A stretch of 33,417 nt of DNA from NCBI GenBank assembly GCA_020433835.1, contig JAGRBY010000010.1, positions 1-33,417 of the forward strand, written 5' to 3'. This document shows, in pieces, positions 1-8,866 of the stretch (its first letter is position 1; every line of letters starts with the position of its first letter). A program made the position numbers and the translations under genes. The DNA is from Anaerolineae bacterium (lineage in GTDB: Bacteria > Chloroflexota > Anaerolineae > 4572-78 > J111). Below the pieces are notes generated by a model that saw nothing but the letters and a program-made list of their open reading frames with translations, searched no databases and was not told where the DNA came from.

Positions 1-68
1 GTTAGCTCAGTTGGCAGAGCAATTGCCTTTTAAGCAATGGGTCCTGGGTTCGAGTCCCAGACGGCTCA
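1..68 (+). tRNA. tRNA-Lys (UUU), 5' end cut by the window
   Basis: A D arm, an anticodon arm with loop CTTTTAA (anticodon TTT) and a T arm with TTCGAGT between CTGGG and CCCAG are all readable. The 3' acceptor strand ACGGCTC lies at 61-67 with discriminator A at 68. Only the last two bases of the 5' acceptor strand (GT at 1-2) are in the window, so about five bases are missing. The 3' CCA is not encoded. Confidence 0.95.
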
Positions 69-107
69 TTTTTCATGTATTTTTGTTAAAATAAAGGTTA
101 AGGACTT

Positions 108-449
108 ATGTATTCTCGGTGTGAAATTCTATTTCCTCATTCTCGGGTAAGTGGTTTGAAAAAGCTCAAGGGGGATGATTGGCGTGGTTTAACCGAGCGG
201 GTAGCCTCATTACCAGAAACTGATGAAGATGCCCTGGCATTTTCACATATGATGATCAAACTGTGTGATTGCTTAAATTGTGATTTAGGCAGTTATAAAG
301 CGGCTCTTGGTTGCTCGGCTTGCTCACAGCGAACGATTAATGCGCTGCGGGATACGGATAAGCAGTTATTACGGCGTTTTGATAAATCTAAGAAAGAAGT
401 ATTGTCTTATCTGGATGAGACAGAAGGTATTCATCAGCAGGCTGCTTAA
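108..449 (+). CDS. Small Cys-cluster protein of unknown function
   Basis: A 113-residue protein that I do not recognise as a named family. It has no signal peptide or membrane segment and looks cytoplasmic. The notable feature is a cysteine cluster C53-x-C55-x2-C58-x10-C69-x2-C72, spaced like a zinc or iron-sulfur site. It is followed by a charged, probably helical tail (residues 78-105). The ATG at 108 has AAGGA just upstream, although the spacing of about 3 nt is short. The gene starts about 40 bp after the tRNA and is closed by the hairpin terminator at 496-525, so it is a single-gene unit separate from the polysaccharide locus. Metal binding is an inference from Cys spacing only. Confidence 0.7.
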   Translation: MYSRCEILFPHSRVSGLKKLKGDDWRGLTERVASLPETDEDALAFSHMMIKLCDCLNCDLGSYKAALGCSACSQRTINALRDTDKQLLRRFDKSKKEVLSYLDETEGIHQQAA

Positions 450-495
450 CATTTCGCTTTCTTAGTTAGCAACACAGTAAAAACCAACAATTTCT

Positions 496-525
496 AAAAC
501 CTCACCAATTTGGTGAGGTTTTTTT
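496..525 (+). terminator. Rho-independent terminator
   Basis: Arms AAAACCTCACCA (496-507) and TGGTGAGGTTTT (511-522) pair perfectly around a 3-nt loop and run into a T tract up to 525. It lies 46 bp after the stop of the 108-449 gene. The minus-strand wecB gene ends 26 bp further on, and an A run at the left base of the stem means the hairpin could also stop transcripts from that side. Confidence 0.85.
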
Positions 526-551
526 ATACGTATATTTTGGTCGAAATTGTT

Positions 552-1667
552 TCACGCATCCGTCCAGGTCAATAAGATATTCACAATTCTGCGAGCTGCT
601 TGTCCATCACCATAAATATGGGTAACTTTAGACATTCTTTTATATAAACTTTCGTTGTTCAAAAGTTGCTTCACTTCACACAAAATTTCCGTTTTGTTGG
701 TACCAATAATTCGAGCTACACCCGCTTCTGCCGCTTCCGGGCGATCGGTCTCGGTGCGTAAAACGAGAACAGGAATACCTAAGCTGGGTGCTTCTTCTTG
801 AATACCACCCGAGTCTGTTAGGATGAGATAGCAGCGGCGCATGAGGTGTGTTAATGATACATAATCTAACGGTTTAATTAGTGAGACGTTGGGTGTCTGG
901 CTGAGTACTCTTTGTACTGTCGTTGTTACCTGTGGATTGGGATGGACAGGTAGGACAAAATGGCTGTCTTGGACGGTGTGCGCTAACTCGCGGACGGCCA
1001 GGCAGATGTTGTGCAGCGGTTCGCCAAAATTCTCGCGGCGATGGGTGGTGACCAGGATAAGACGCCGATCCTGAGGAATAGTTGTTAGCGAACCATTTGG
1101 CCGGTGATTATGGTTGGATATGGTTTCCAGCAAAGCGTCGATAACGGTATTGCCGGTAATGTGGATAGTTTTGGCCGGAAGCCCTTCCTGGAGAAGATTC
1201 TGTTCTGTTGTTTTTGTCGGGGTGAAATGAAGTGTTGCAAGCTGATCGATCATGCGACGGTTGATCTCTTCGGGAAAGGGTTGGTGTCGATTGCCACTGC
1301 GCAATCCGGCTTCGACGTGCCCCACTTTTATTTTTTGATAAAAAGCGGCCAATGCTCCGGCCAGAGCTGTGGTGGTATCACCCTGAACCAGGACCCAATC
1401 GGGTCTTTCTTGGCTTAAAATTTTGTCTAATGCTTCAAGGATGGCCGAAGTTAGATAGGCCAAGGTTTGTTGAGAACGCATTAAATTGAGATCGTAATCG
1501 GGCTTAATATTGAACCAGGCCAACATTGGGTTCAGCAGATCGCGATGTTGGCCGGTGACGCACACAAGAGAGCGCACGCATTCAGGGTGCTGCTGAAGCT
1601 GGCGAATAACAGGAGCCAGTTTGATGGCCTCCGGGCGGGTGCCTATGATCGTTAATATGGTCAGCAT
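552..1667 (-). CDS. wecB: UDP-N-acetylglucosamine 2-epimerase (non-hydrolysing)
   Basis: Converts UDP-GlcNAc to UDP-ManNAc in the cytoplasm, the donor or precursor for ManNAc/ManNAcA in surface glycans. The 371-residue protein carries the family signatures in order: GTRPEAIKLAPV at the N-terminus, VQGDTTTALAG, HVEAGLRSG, PEEINRRMIDQLA, GNTVIDAL, TTHRRENFG and the C-terminal DSGGIQEEAPSLGIPVLVLR. The frame stays open upstream to 1718, but the ATG at 1667 gives the normal family N-terminus (MLTILTIIGTRPEA) and lies 7 bp after the stop of the upstream gene, so I chose it. It is the second gene of a minus-strand pair with the two-domain glycosyltransferase. A WecG/TagA-type transferase, the usual user of this pathway, lies at 32024-32821. 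Confidence 0.95.
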   Translation of the reverse strand: MLTILTIIGTRPEAIKLAPVIRQLQQHPECVRSLVCVTGQHRDLLNPMLAWFNIKPDYDLNLMRSQQTLAYLTSAILEALDKILSQERPDWVLVQGDTTTALAGALAAFYQKIKVGHVEAGLRSGNRHQPFPEEINRRMIDQLATLHFTPTKTTEQNLLQEGLPAKTIHITGNTVIDALLETISNHNHRPNGSLTTIPQDRRLILVTTHRRENFGEPLHNICLAVRELAHTVQDSHFVLPVHPNPQVTTTVQRVLSQTPNVSLIKPLDYVSLTHLMRRCYLILTDSGGIQEEAPSLGIPVLVLRTETDRPEAAEAGVARIIGTNKTEILCEVKQLLNNESLYKRMSKVTHIYGDGQAARRIVNILLTWTDA

Positions 1668-1674
1668 TGTTCTC

Positions 1675-3726
1675 TCAGGTGTGCTTGTGGGGAATCCAGC
1701 GTCCCCATTTACTTTCAAAATAGGCCTGGTTTGTCTGCCATAGGTGATGATATTCGCCGCTGGCCATCAGCTTTTTGAAGGCGGCCTGACCAAAATGGTG
1801 AACAAATGTGTCGCGAGCGCAGACAATACGATACCCTTTGGCCCGCACACGATAGCTGTAATCATCATCCTCAAACATGCCGATGCCAAACTGCTCATCC
1901 AGCCAACCGATTGCTTCAAAAACATCACGGCGCAGCCCCACACAGAACATCGCCAGTACGTGAATGTCAAAGCATTGACCCTGGTGAGCCAGCATATGTT
2001 TGGCGGCAAAACGGGCCATGTGCTGTAAATGCACGTAGGGGACCTCTATTTTGGCCTCGTTGCCGATAAAATTGGTAACCGGCCCAACTAATCCTATCTG
2101 CGGGTCACGCAGATGGGCTAACAATGACACCAACCAGCCTTTAGGAACGACGGTGTCGCTGTTTAACAGAACCAATCGTTCGCCAGCAGCTTGTTTTAGC
2201 CCCTGGTTGTTGGCGGCTGCAAAACCTCTGTTTTCCGAGTTTAGGATGACGCTGACATGGGTGAAGCGGCGGGTTAAGTAACGCAGATAATTTCGGGTGC
2301 CATCGGTTGAATGGTTATCGACAATAATAATTTCATAGCGAGGATAGGTAGTGTTGCGGATGATGCTTTCGAGACAAAGCTGAGTCAGCTTGAGGTTGTT
2401 ATAGGTGACTATAATGATGCTGGCTGGGGGAAATAACTGTCGGACGAGCATATCAAATTGCGTGTATCGGCTATGCCAGTTGTTGGTGCGTGCCAGCGTG
2501 ATGCGGTTGTGCATCAACGCTAAATCGGTTTCGGCTAATGCGTGCTCAAGTTGGGTTAAAAACGTTTTTGGGCTATCGGCCAAATAGAGATGATCGGCGT
2601 AAATTTGTATCTCATGGAGTGGCACGGCTACTGTTGGTTTTCCGCAGCTAAAATATTCATACAGTTTAACAGGATCGACAGCATGGGTCACGGCATTAAG
2701 CTTAAAGGGAAGGATGCAGACATCAAACTGATACAAGTAGCGCGGCATATCTTGGTAGGGCTGCCGCCCCAACAAATGAACATTAGGGAGGGCTTCGAGA
2801 TGCTCAAGCGGCTCGACAAATCTGTCGCCAATGAGGACGAAGTTCCACGTTGGCCGCTGGGTAGCGAGATAATAGATAAGCTCGAAGTCAACCCACTCGG
2901 CCAAAGCACCATAGTAACCGATAATCGGGTGGGCTAACGCCTTCAAAAGGATGTTAGGTTGCGTGTGCGCCTCAAAAAAATCGAAATCAACTCCGTTTCT
3001 GACCAAATGGCATTGCCGGGCCTGAGCGAGCCATTTTTCTTTCAGTAAGGCAGCGGTGACAACTGTGGCGTCGCTTTCGCAGACAAGCTGCTTTTCCTGC
3101 TCGAGAATGGCCGGGCCGATATTAGGGAAATCGGCCCATTCATCCATGCAGTTGTAAATTATCGGCCAGTGCCACTGTTTGCGTAGGGTCAGCGCCAGCG
3201 GAGTCCAGTAGGCCAAATCGACGATAATAGCGGCGGCGTGGATATGAAATTGGCGTTTTAGCTGCTCAATAGAGGCAAGAAAGTGCGTTGCTTGGATTTC
3301 TGACAAGGGATCGTGGTAAAAATTAAGGGGGCCATGGCCTTGAAGCTGGATCTCAAACACATTGGGAGCGACCGGATTGGCTTGAAAACCTTTTGGATGG
3401 CCTAACTTTACAAATTGGGAGGCTATAACATAAAATACACGCTGTCCGTTGCGTCCAAATTGAGTCATCAACTGTTGGGGGCGCTGGTACCGACTTTCCC
3501 ATTCGATGTTCGCCAGACAGACAATATCGTACGAACCCGTTGTTATATCGGGGCCGGTAAGCTGTTTCTGTTCCAGCGGCAAATTGGGCCGAACGAGCAT
3601 CCATTGCAGTTTGCGCCGAACGCTTTGTTCGGAACGGCGCAGTTTGAGCATTTGATTACGCCCGGCAATAACAAACGAACCGCCACACTGCCTTCGTAAC
3701 ACTTGAATGAGCTTTTTGAAGAACAC
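1675..3726 (-). CDS. Two-domain glycosyltransferase (GT4-like plus GT2)
   Basis: A 683-residue cytoplasmic enzyme likely to add two sugars to a surface glycan. Residues 66-430 look like a GT-B/GT4-type domain with the RPQQ motif near 82-85, the sugar-phosphate region YEYFSCGKP (356-364) and VRNGVDFDFF (242-251). Residues 435-650 are a GT2 fold: SIIIVTYNN, VDNHSTDGT, the DxD-like LNSD (521-524) and FEDDDYSYR (618-626), the probable acceptor-base region. The start is GTG at 3726. It is supported by a strong AAGGAGAGGG at 3731-3740. It is followed after 7 bp by wecB and diverges from the glycosyltransferase pair that begins at 3861. Substrates cannot be read from the sequence. Confidence 0.88.
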   Translation of the reverse strand: MFFKKLIQVLRRQCGGSFVIAGRNQMLKLRRSEQSVRRKLQWMLVRPNLPLEQKQLTGPDITTGSYDIVCLANIEWESRYQRPQQLMTQFGRNGQRVFYVIASQFVKLGHPKGFQANPVAPNVFEIQLQGHGPLNFYHDPLSEIQATHFLASIEQLKRQFHIHAAAIIVDLAYWTPLALTLRKQWHWPIIYNCMDEWADFPNIGPAILEQEKQLVCESDATVVTAALLKEKWLAQARQCHLVRNGVDFDFFEAHTQPNILLKALAHPIIGYYGALAEWVDFELIYYLATQRPTWNFVLIGDRFVEPLEHLEALPNVHLLGRQPYQDMPRYLYQFDVCILPFKLNAVTHAVDPVKLYEYFSCGKPTVAVPLHEIQIYADHLYLADSPKTFLTQLEHALAETDLALMHNRITLARTNNWHSRYTQFDMLVRQLFPPASIIIVTYNNLKLTQLCLESIIRNTTYPRYEIIIVDNHSTDGTRNYLRYLTRRFTHVSVILNSENRGFAAANNQGLKQAAGERLVLLNSDTVVPKGWLVSLLAHLRDPQIGLVGPVTNFIGNEAKIEVPYVHLQHMARFAAKHMLAHQGQCFDIHVLAMFCVGLRRDVFEAIGWLDEQFGIGMFEDDDYSYRVRAKGYRIVCARDTFVHHFGQAAFKKLMASGEYHHLWQTNQAYFESKWGRWIPHKHT

Positions 3727-3730
3727 AAAC

Positions 3731-3740
3731 CCCTCTCCTT
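3731..3740 (-). promoter_or_regulatory. Strong Shine-Dalgarno for a GTG start
   Basis: On the minus strand AAGGAGAGGG precedes GTG 3726, with 8 nt between AGGAG and the start. It decides the start of the two-domain glycosyltransferase, since no ATG in frame nearby has a comparable site. Confidence 0.75.
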
Positions 3741-3801
3741 AGTGTTGAGGCAGGGCACAGCAAACCATCAACATTTTGTCGGTTGGTTCCTCTCCGTAAC
3801 T

Positions 3802-3830
3802 TTGGCACGTATTCAATTAGGGGGTATATA
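3802..3830 (+). promoter_or_regulatory. Candidate sigma70-type promoter
   Basis: TTGGCA (3802-3807) and TATATA (3825-3830) are separated by 17 bp, giving a predicted start near 3837, about 24 bp before the ATG of the 3861 glycosyltransferase gene. It sits in the 134-bp gap between divergent genes. The -10 is an imperfect match, so this is a prediction. Confidence 0.55.
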
Positions 3831-3860
3831 TACTATTATGGAAATCCGTTTTAGGCAAAG

Positions 3861-5210
3861 ATGGCTTTAGCAGTGAACTTGTACGGTTGGTTAGCCCGAA
3901 ATTCCCTCATAAGCAATCAGTTTCATCGTCTGCCGTATCGGTGGCAGCTTTATTGTATTTTGCAATATTGGAATGTGCTGTACCATCGGCGCAAGCGTGG
4001 CTGGTATTGGTGTGACAACCAACTATCGAGTTTTCCGTGTTGGGGCGGGCAGCGCAAAGGGCGGGTTAGCGTTGTGTTGCCGGTTTATAATCATGCTGCC
4101 ACGGTGGCCCAAGCTATCGAAAGTGTTTTGCAGCAGGGCTATCCCGATATCGAGTTGATTGTTGTCAATGATGGCTCAACCGATGAAACGTCGGATATTT
4201 TGGCTGATTATGAGAACCGCAGGGAGGTGACGGTTATTAACCAATCTAACTGTCGGCTGCCGACGGCGCTGAATCGCGGTTTCCGGGCTGCGACCGGCGA
4301 GTTTTTAACGTGGACATCGGCGGATAACCTGATGCACCCTCATCAGCTTGAGCAGTTGGTTAGTTATCTACAGGACCATCGCGATGTGGCGGTTGTCTAT
4401 GCCGATTTTGCGCTAATCGATGAAGATGCTCAGCCGGTGCGCAGTGCGGCGGCCTGTTTAATGCGTGGTGAGGCCGGTACGCCGGTTGTTCGTCCTCGGC
4501 GGGAAGCGGATCGCTTGAATATCGGTTACGAGTGTGTGGTTGGCCCGTGCTTTCTGTATCGAAGTTTTTTACCTCGATTGATTGGACCATACAATCCTCA
4601 ACTCGAAGGTTCGGAGGATTTTGACTATTGGATTCGGATTCACAATTTTTTCCCTGTTCGCCATCTCGGCAGCCGCGAGCCACTCTATCAATACCGGCTA
4701 GCGGGTGACCGGATGAGCGTTCGCTTGAAAGATCGTGTCCGAACGCTGCGACGCTGGTTGATGGAGCGGGAGCAGCAGTTTCAACAGCGGCTGACATTGC
4801 CCGTTTTGGTAGCCGTCGATGCGATATCGATGGACAAATTAGCTCCGATTAGCGGACGCGATAACCGTTTACCCCGACTGACTTTCTATCGTATTGATGC
4901 GCAATCAAGTTCGTTCGATATGTTACCACAGGCATTTCTTTTAGAAGCAACCCTCGCTAACATGCCAATTATCAAGGCCATTAAGCCGTCTCTATCTCAG
5001 CCGCTCATTCTTTGGTGTAATACTCCGATCCAGGATGATCGGTTATCTGATATTGCAGCCCAGGCGGATTTGTTAATCATCGTCAGTTGTGACCAATCAT
5101 CCTCTCTGTCGAACAGCCTCAGGGCTGCTTCTATACGTGATATGTACGAACTGGTGCGTATTTTTATCGGCTCTGTAATCAATGCAACGATGTTGCCGTG
5201 GCCGGTATGA
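3861..5210 (+). CDS. GT2-family glycosyltransferase with unassigned C-terminal region
   Basis: A 449-residue protein. Residues 68-290 form a GT2 (GT-A) domain: VSVVLPVYNHAATVAQAIES, IVVNDGSTDETSDIL and the nucleotide-sugar/metal motif WTSADN (151-156), then a GSEDFDYWIRIHNF segment expected at the acceptor base. Residues 1-65 are a basic, aromatic-rich leader and are probably membrane-associated rather than a signal peptide. Residues 300-449 match nothing I recognise; they alternate short hydrophobic strands with loops. The ATG has only a weak AGG upstream. The stop overlaps the next gene as ATGA, so the two are translationally coupled and probably act in the same pathway. Confidence 0.87.
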   Translation: MALAVNLYGWLARNSLISNQFHRLPYRWQLYCILQYWNVLYHRRKRGWYWCDNQLSSFPCWGGQRKGRVSVVLPVYNHAATVAQAIESVLQQGYPDIELIVVNDGSTDETSDILADYENRREVTVINQSNCRLPTALNRGFRAATGEFLTWTSADNLMHPHQLEQLVSYLQDHRDVAVVYADFALIDEDAQPVRSAAACLMRGEAGTPVVRPRREADRLNIGYECVVGPCFLYRSFLPRLIGPYNPQLEGSEDFDYWIRIHNFFPVRHLGSREPLYQYRLAGDRMSVRLKDRVRTLRRWLMEREQQFQQRLTLPVLVAVDAISMDKLAPISGRDNRLPRLTFYRIDAQSSSFDMLPQAFLLEATLANMPIIKAIKPSLSQPLILWCNTPIQDDRLSDIAAQADLLIIVSCDQSSSLSNSLRAASIRDMYELVRIFIGSVINATMLPWPV

Positions 5211-6271
5211 ACATTTTGCTGCTGCGCCCCATCTTTGAGCCGGGCGGCGCTACGCGAGCCATTGTGCAGTTAGCTCGCGGCTTGGTGGCTCGGGGGCATA
5301 CGGTGTCTTTAGCCGCCCACCGGTGGGACTGGCTGGCCGATAGCTCCATTGCCGCTATGCCGGTCGATTATGTGCCGTTTCATCCCTCTACCCCCGCATC
5401 CTTGATTCAATCGATAACCGCGCTGCGGCGGATTGTTCGCCGACGTAAGATCGATCTCATGCATAGCCATCATCGCTTTACCAGTGTCAGCGCCCAGGTT
5501 GTGTCGACGCTGAGTGGCGTGCCGGTTGTTTCAACTGTCCATGAGTTTCGTTTTAACCAGCTTTGGCTGACGCGCTTTGGCTTGCGTGGGCAGGTGGCCA
5601 CATATTCACAGGCGCTTAAAGATCACTTGGTTCAGCACTATCGTATTCCGGCCCAGTGCATTCAAGTGCAGTCGATGGGTATCGATCTGGCAGCATACCC
5701 CTCTGTTGTCCGTCAAAAGGTTGAGTCGCCCGTTCCCGTTATCGGTTGTTTGGCGCGATTGGTGGATGGCAAGGGAATGGATGTTCTCATTCGGGCGTTG
5801 GCCGAAGTGAGGCGAATGTGGAGCGATCCGTTTGTGTGCCGAATTATCGGCGATGGCCCGCTGCGTCCCGTACTTGAGGAATTGGTTGTTACGTTAGAGT
5901 TAGCGAACTATGTTCAGTTTATCGGCTGGCAGGATGATATTCTGAGTTCGATTGCACAAACCAATTTTTTGGTGCTGCCATCGCTGCAAGAAGGATTAGG
6001 TCTGGTTATTTTAGAAGGCTGGCTACTGGCCAAACCGACTGTTGGGAGTAATGTTGGGGGTATCCCGGAGTTGATACAGCATCAGCACAATGGCCTACTG
6101 GTTCCTCCCGGTGATGCAGTTGCATTGGCGGAGGCAATCATTGCTCTGCTTCAGCATCCAGACCAAGTTAAAAGGCTTGGGCAAGCAGGCTGGGAAACCG
6201 TGCAGAGATGCAATACGCTTGATACGATGATCGACCAAACGGAGCAACTTTATCGCGCAGTGCTTGATTAA
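5207..6271 (+). CDS. GT4-family glycosyltransferase
   Basis: A 354-residue GT-B retaining glycosyltransferase acting at the cytoplasmic face of the membrane. The N-terminal Rossmann half begins MNILLLRPIFEPGGATRAI, with the glycine-rich acceptor loop EPGGATR. The C-terminal half has VIGCLARLVDGKGMDVLI (178-195), RIIGDGPL (212-219) and the EX7E motif (E262 to E270, in EGLGLVILE). I chose the ATG at 5207, which shares the ATGA stop-start overlap with the upstream gene. A GTG at 5198 in the same frame would add three residues. With its partner it forms a plus-strand two-gene unit ended by the hairpin at 6327-6359. Confidence 0.93.
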   Translation: MNILLLRPIFEPGGATRAIVQLARGLVARGHTVSLAAHRWDWLADSSIAAMPVDYVPFHPSTPASLIQSITALRRIVRRRKIDLMHSHHRFTSVSAQVVSTLSGVPVVSTVHEFRFNQLWLTRFGLRGQVATYSQALKDHLVQHYRIPAQCIQVQSMGIDLAAYPSVVRQKVESPVPVIGCLARLVDGKGMDVLIRALAEVRRMWSDPFVCRIIGDGPLRPVLEELVVTLELANYVQFIGWQDDILSSIAQTNFLVLPSLQEGLGLVILEGWLLAKPTVGSNVGGIPELIQHQHNGLLVPPGDAVALAEAIIALLQHPDQVKRLGQAGWETVQRCNTLDTMIDQTEQLYRAVLD

Positions 6272-6326
6272 AAGCTAAAAACAGATAGTTTCCGTAACGC
6301 CGAAGATGGAGATGAGGAGATTAGGT

Positions 6327-6359
6327 GATAAGGAGATTCTAACGGTCAATCTTCTTATC
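6327..6359. terminator. Terminator-like hairpin between convergent genes
   Basis: GATAAGGAGATT (6327-6338) pairs with AATCTTCTTATC (6348-6359) with one G-U pair and a 9-nt loop. It overlaps the stop codon of the minus-strand gene ending at 6355 and follows the plus-strand gene ending at 6271. The T tract after it is short and interrupted, so termination strength is uncertain. Confidence 0.5.
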
Positions 6360-8862
6360 TTTTGTTAGACCGCTTGAAATTTTCTTTGCTCCAGGCACCG
6401 ACGCTCCAGTACGCTGTTGCCAATTTCCACCAGCGTGTGGCTCGAATATCGTTCAGGGCCTGGTTTAGGGTTGTGACCTGTTCGTAGAGATGATGGGTTA
6501 GTCGCTCTTGTTCTTGCAGGCGACCAAGCAATTCTTGGTGTGATAAATCAACAGGGGCTAGCTCAGGCTTAAGCGGTGTTGGTCGCCAATCGGGGGCGTG
6601 GTGCGGCTGTTGAACCCATTGTCTAAGAGGCATTGTGGTTTGCTCAAAGGTCAGTTGGCTGAAGAAGTAGTCTCTGGCGCGTTGGCCACAGGCTTTAAGT
6701 TCATCCCGATGGTCGGCTAAATAGAGGAGGCGTTCGCAGAGAGCGTCGGGATCATTGAGCGGGATGGTGTAGCAAATCTTTTCGCGAGTCATAATCTGCG
6801 TCAATTCACAGATGTTGGTGGTTAGGGTTGGCAGCGCAGCTTTGGTCCAGTCGTAAATGCGTGTCCGCGTGCCGAGAACACCTTCCAGGGTATCTTTATC
6901 GACATTGACCCCCACATCGGCTTCCAGAAAATAGTTGGGCACATCTTCTCTGGGTACCCAGTCGCAAAGATGAAATCGATGACGGTAGGGAGAATTTTTT
7001 ACACGAGATTGAAATTGAGGATATGTTACCTCATCGTGGCCTTTGATTGCGCCGCCGGTTGAAACAAAGATAATACTCGGATGGTGGGCCATCGCCATCT
7101 CAAGGCCGGTGAAGAGGGTGTCGATGTCGGCCCAGGTGTTGTAGCCGCCGCTCCACAGCACTACAAAGTCGGTATCGGTGGCTTTATAGCCGCGAATAAC
7201 CGGCTTGGTGGGGTGATAAACTACCGGATCGACAGCGTTGGGGATAGTATGGACAAAGGTATAACCGGCGGTTTTTTTGTTCAACCTTTTCAGTAAGCCC
7301 AATTCGCCCAAAGTAGCGTATCGCTGCGGCTGGCCTGAGGTCGAGAAAATATCGGCTCGCTGTACCACGCGTTTTTCGTAGGCCAAGAAATGGTCGAGGT
7401 AATGATCATCGTCAAAGGCGTGGGCTGCCGATTGGGCCTCGGTCATGAGGTGGCCGTTTAAGTCGGCCCATAAGGGGCACTCGGTGTGCAAGCCGGCGGC
7501 AATGTAGGAAGGAAAACTGTTGGCGGCGACGATGCAATCGGGTTGAATTTCATTGTGGATAGTTTGGACAAAGTCGGTGCCTTCGAATAGTGCGTTATCG
7601 ACCGAGTAGTAGGTGAAGTTGCTGTTTACCGTTTTTTCGACGGGTTTTGTGCCGGCTGGATATTGGTACAGCAGCCGGCTGGCCACCAGGCAAACTTCAT
7701 GGCCATCTTTCAGTAGCGGCTCGGTGAGCTGCCAGGTTCTAAGACCGACGCTGTAGGTTTTTAACTGGTTTTCAAAGGGTAAAGGACAGCCACCGAGGAT
7801 TAAAATTCTTTTTTGATTCCTATCCGATATCATGGTGTTTATCTCCCGTTTAAGCAGTTGAGGCGCGGTTGGGGCGAGAGATGACAACTTCGGTGCGGAG
7901 GAGGGTATCTCAACCCGATTATTGTTTGGTGACAGCGCACGTTTTGACCCTGATATAGGCTGGCCTGTAGGCTGGTATCGACGACGTGCGGTTAAAGTGG
8001 CCGGCAGGGTGAAGAGATTATAAAGATAAGCTTTAAGCAACGGTAGGTTATTGCCCGGCGGTTTGTGATAACGCAGCCAGTCTAGCTCGAACTTGGCGAA
8101 CTTTTGCTTAAGGTCAGGCCAGTTGAAATTTTTTATGACAAAGCGAAGGCGATTTTTGTGATAGCGATAGAGGTAAGCAGAACTGATACCGCCTGACGAA
8201 ACGGTTTCATGGTGGACGACTGTGGCGCTGGGAACATAAATTACGCGGAAGCCCATGCGCCTGGCGCTAAAACAGAGATCAGCTTCTTCATAGTAGGCCG
8301 GATAGTAGCCGGGGTCGAGCAGGCCGCAGTAATCGATAACCTGCCGAGTTACGGCCAGCGCTGCGCCGGTGACGTATTCAACATCGTGTAGTTGATCATA
8401 CTGGCCGTGGTCCGGTTCATCGCGCCCTACGTGGCCCGATAGGGCATTGGGTAACAGGTAGGCTCCGGCGTGCTGTAAGGTTTGCCCATCGGCATTATAA
8501 ATTTTGCAGCCGGCGATGCCGATAGTGGGGTCGTTTTGTATGGTGTTGACTAATTCAGTGAGCCACCGAGTATCTACGACCGTATCTTGATTGAGCAGCA
8601 CCATAACATCGCCCTGGGCTGCTTTTAGCCCAACGTTGTTGCCGCCGCCGAAACCTAAATTGCGCGGGTTTTGAATGAGCTGTATATGGGGATAATACTG
8701 CCGGATAAGCGCGACTGAACCATCGGTTGAGGCATTATCGACGGCAATGGTTTCAAAGTTGGGATAGGTTAGACGTGCGATCGACTCCAGACAGGCCGGT
8801 AAGTAGTCTTGGCCGTTATAAACCAAGATGATGATGGTGACCAACGGTGGTAACTCGGTCAT
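6355..8862 (-). CDS. GT2-GT4 fusion glycosyltransferase with C-terminal coil
   Basis: An 835-residue protein and the last gene of the minus-strand export/sulfation run. Residues 6-270 are a rhamnosyltransferase-like GT2 domain: VTIIILVYNGQDYL, VDNASTDGS, LLNQDTVV (89-96, DxD-equivalent) and YYEEADLCFSARRMG (190-204). Residues 290-343 are a Pro/Ser-rich linker. Residues 350-730 form a GT-B-like domain beginning RILILGGCP and including LWSGGYNTWADIDTL (569-583) and VGVNVDKDTLEG (650-661). Residues 765-815 form a short coil ending in IRATRWWKLATAYW. The ATG lies 4 bp after the previous gene, and its AAGGAG overlaps that gene's last codons. A second ribosome-binding site sits at the linker end (see 7831). 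Confidence 0.88.
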   Translation of the reverse strand: MTELPPLVTIIILVYNGQDYLPACLESIARLTYPNFETIAVDNASTDGSVALIRQYYPHIQLIQNPRNLGFGGGNNVGLKAAQGDVMVLLNQDTVVDTRWLTELVNTIQNDPTIGIAGCKIYNADGQTLQHAGAYLLPNALSGHVGRDEPDHGQYDQLHDVEYVTGAALAVTRQVIDYCGLLDPGYYPAYYEEADLCFSARRMGFRVIYVPSATVVHHETVSSGGISSAYLYRYHKNRLRFVIKNFNWPDLKQKFAKFELDWLRYHKPPGNNLPLLKAYLYNLFTLPATLTARRRYQPTGQPISGSKRALSPNNNRVEIPSSAPKLSSLAPTAPQLLKREINTMISDRNQKRILILGGCPLPFENQLKTYSVGLRTWQLTEPLLKDGHEVCLVASRLLYQYPAGTKPVEKTVNSNFTYYSVDNALFEGTDFVQTIHNEIQPDCIVAANSFPSYIAAGLHTECPLWADLNGHLMTEAQSAAHAFDDDHYLDHFLAYEKRVVQRADIFSTSGQPQRYATLGELGLLKRLNKKTAGYTFVHTIPNAVDPVVYHPTKPVIRGYKATDTDFVVLWSGGYNTWADIDTLFTGLEMAMAHHPSIIFVSTGGAIKGHDEVTYPQFQSRVKNSPYRHRFHLCDWVPREDVPNYFLEADVGVNVDKDTLEGVLGTRTRIYDWTKAALPTLTTNICELTQIMTREKICYTIPLNDPDALCERLLYLADHRDELKACGQRARDYFFSQLTFEQTTMPLRQWVQQPHHAPDWRPTPLKPELAPVDLSHQELLGRLQEQERLTHHLYEQVTTLNQALNDIRATRWWKLATAYWSVGAWSKENFKRSNKR
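7831..7848 (-). promoter_or_regulatory. Internal ribosome-binding site and ATG in the GT2-GT4 fusion
   Basis: On the minus strand CGGGAGATAAACACCATG places GGGAG (7843-7847) 9 nt before an in-frame ATG (7833-7831), codon 344. Starting there would give a 492-residue stand-alone GT-B-like protein. It marks the join between the two domains. Confidence 0.45.
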
Positions 8863-8866
8863 CGTC

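Noticed and set aside
1..68. tRNA 3' end as an attachment site with a second copy in the window
   Set aside because: I found no direct repeat of the T-arm/acceptor sequence elsewhere in the window.
4360..4797. Minus-strand 145-codon frame inside the GT2 gene
   Set aside because: It is antisense to a clear glycosyltransferase domain, with low-complexity His/Arg/Pro content.
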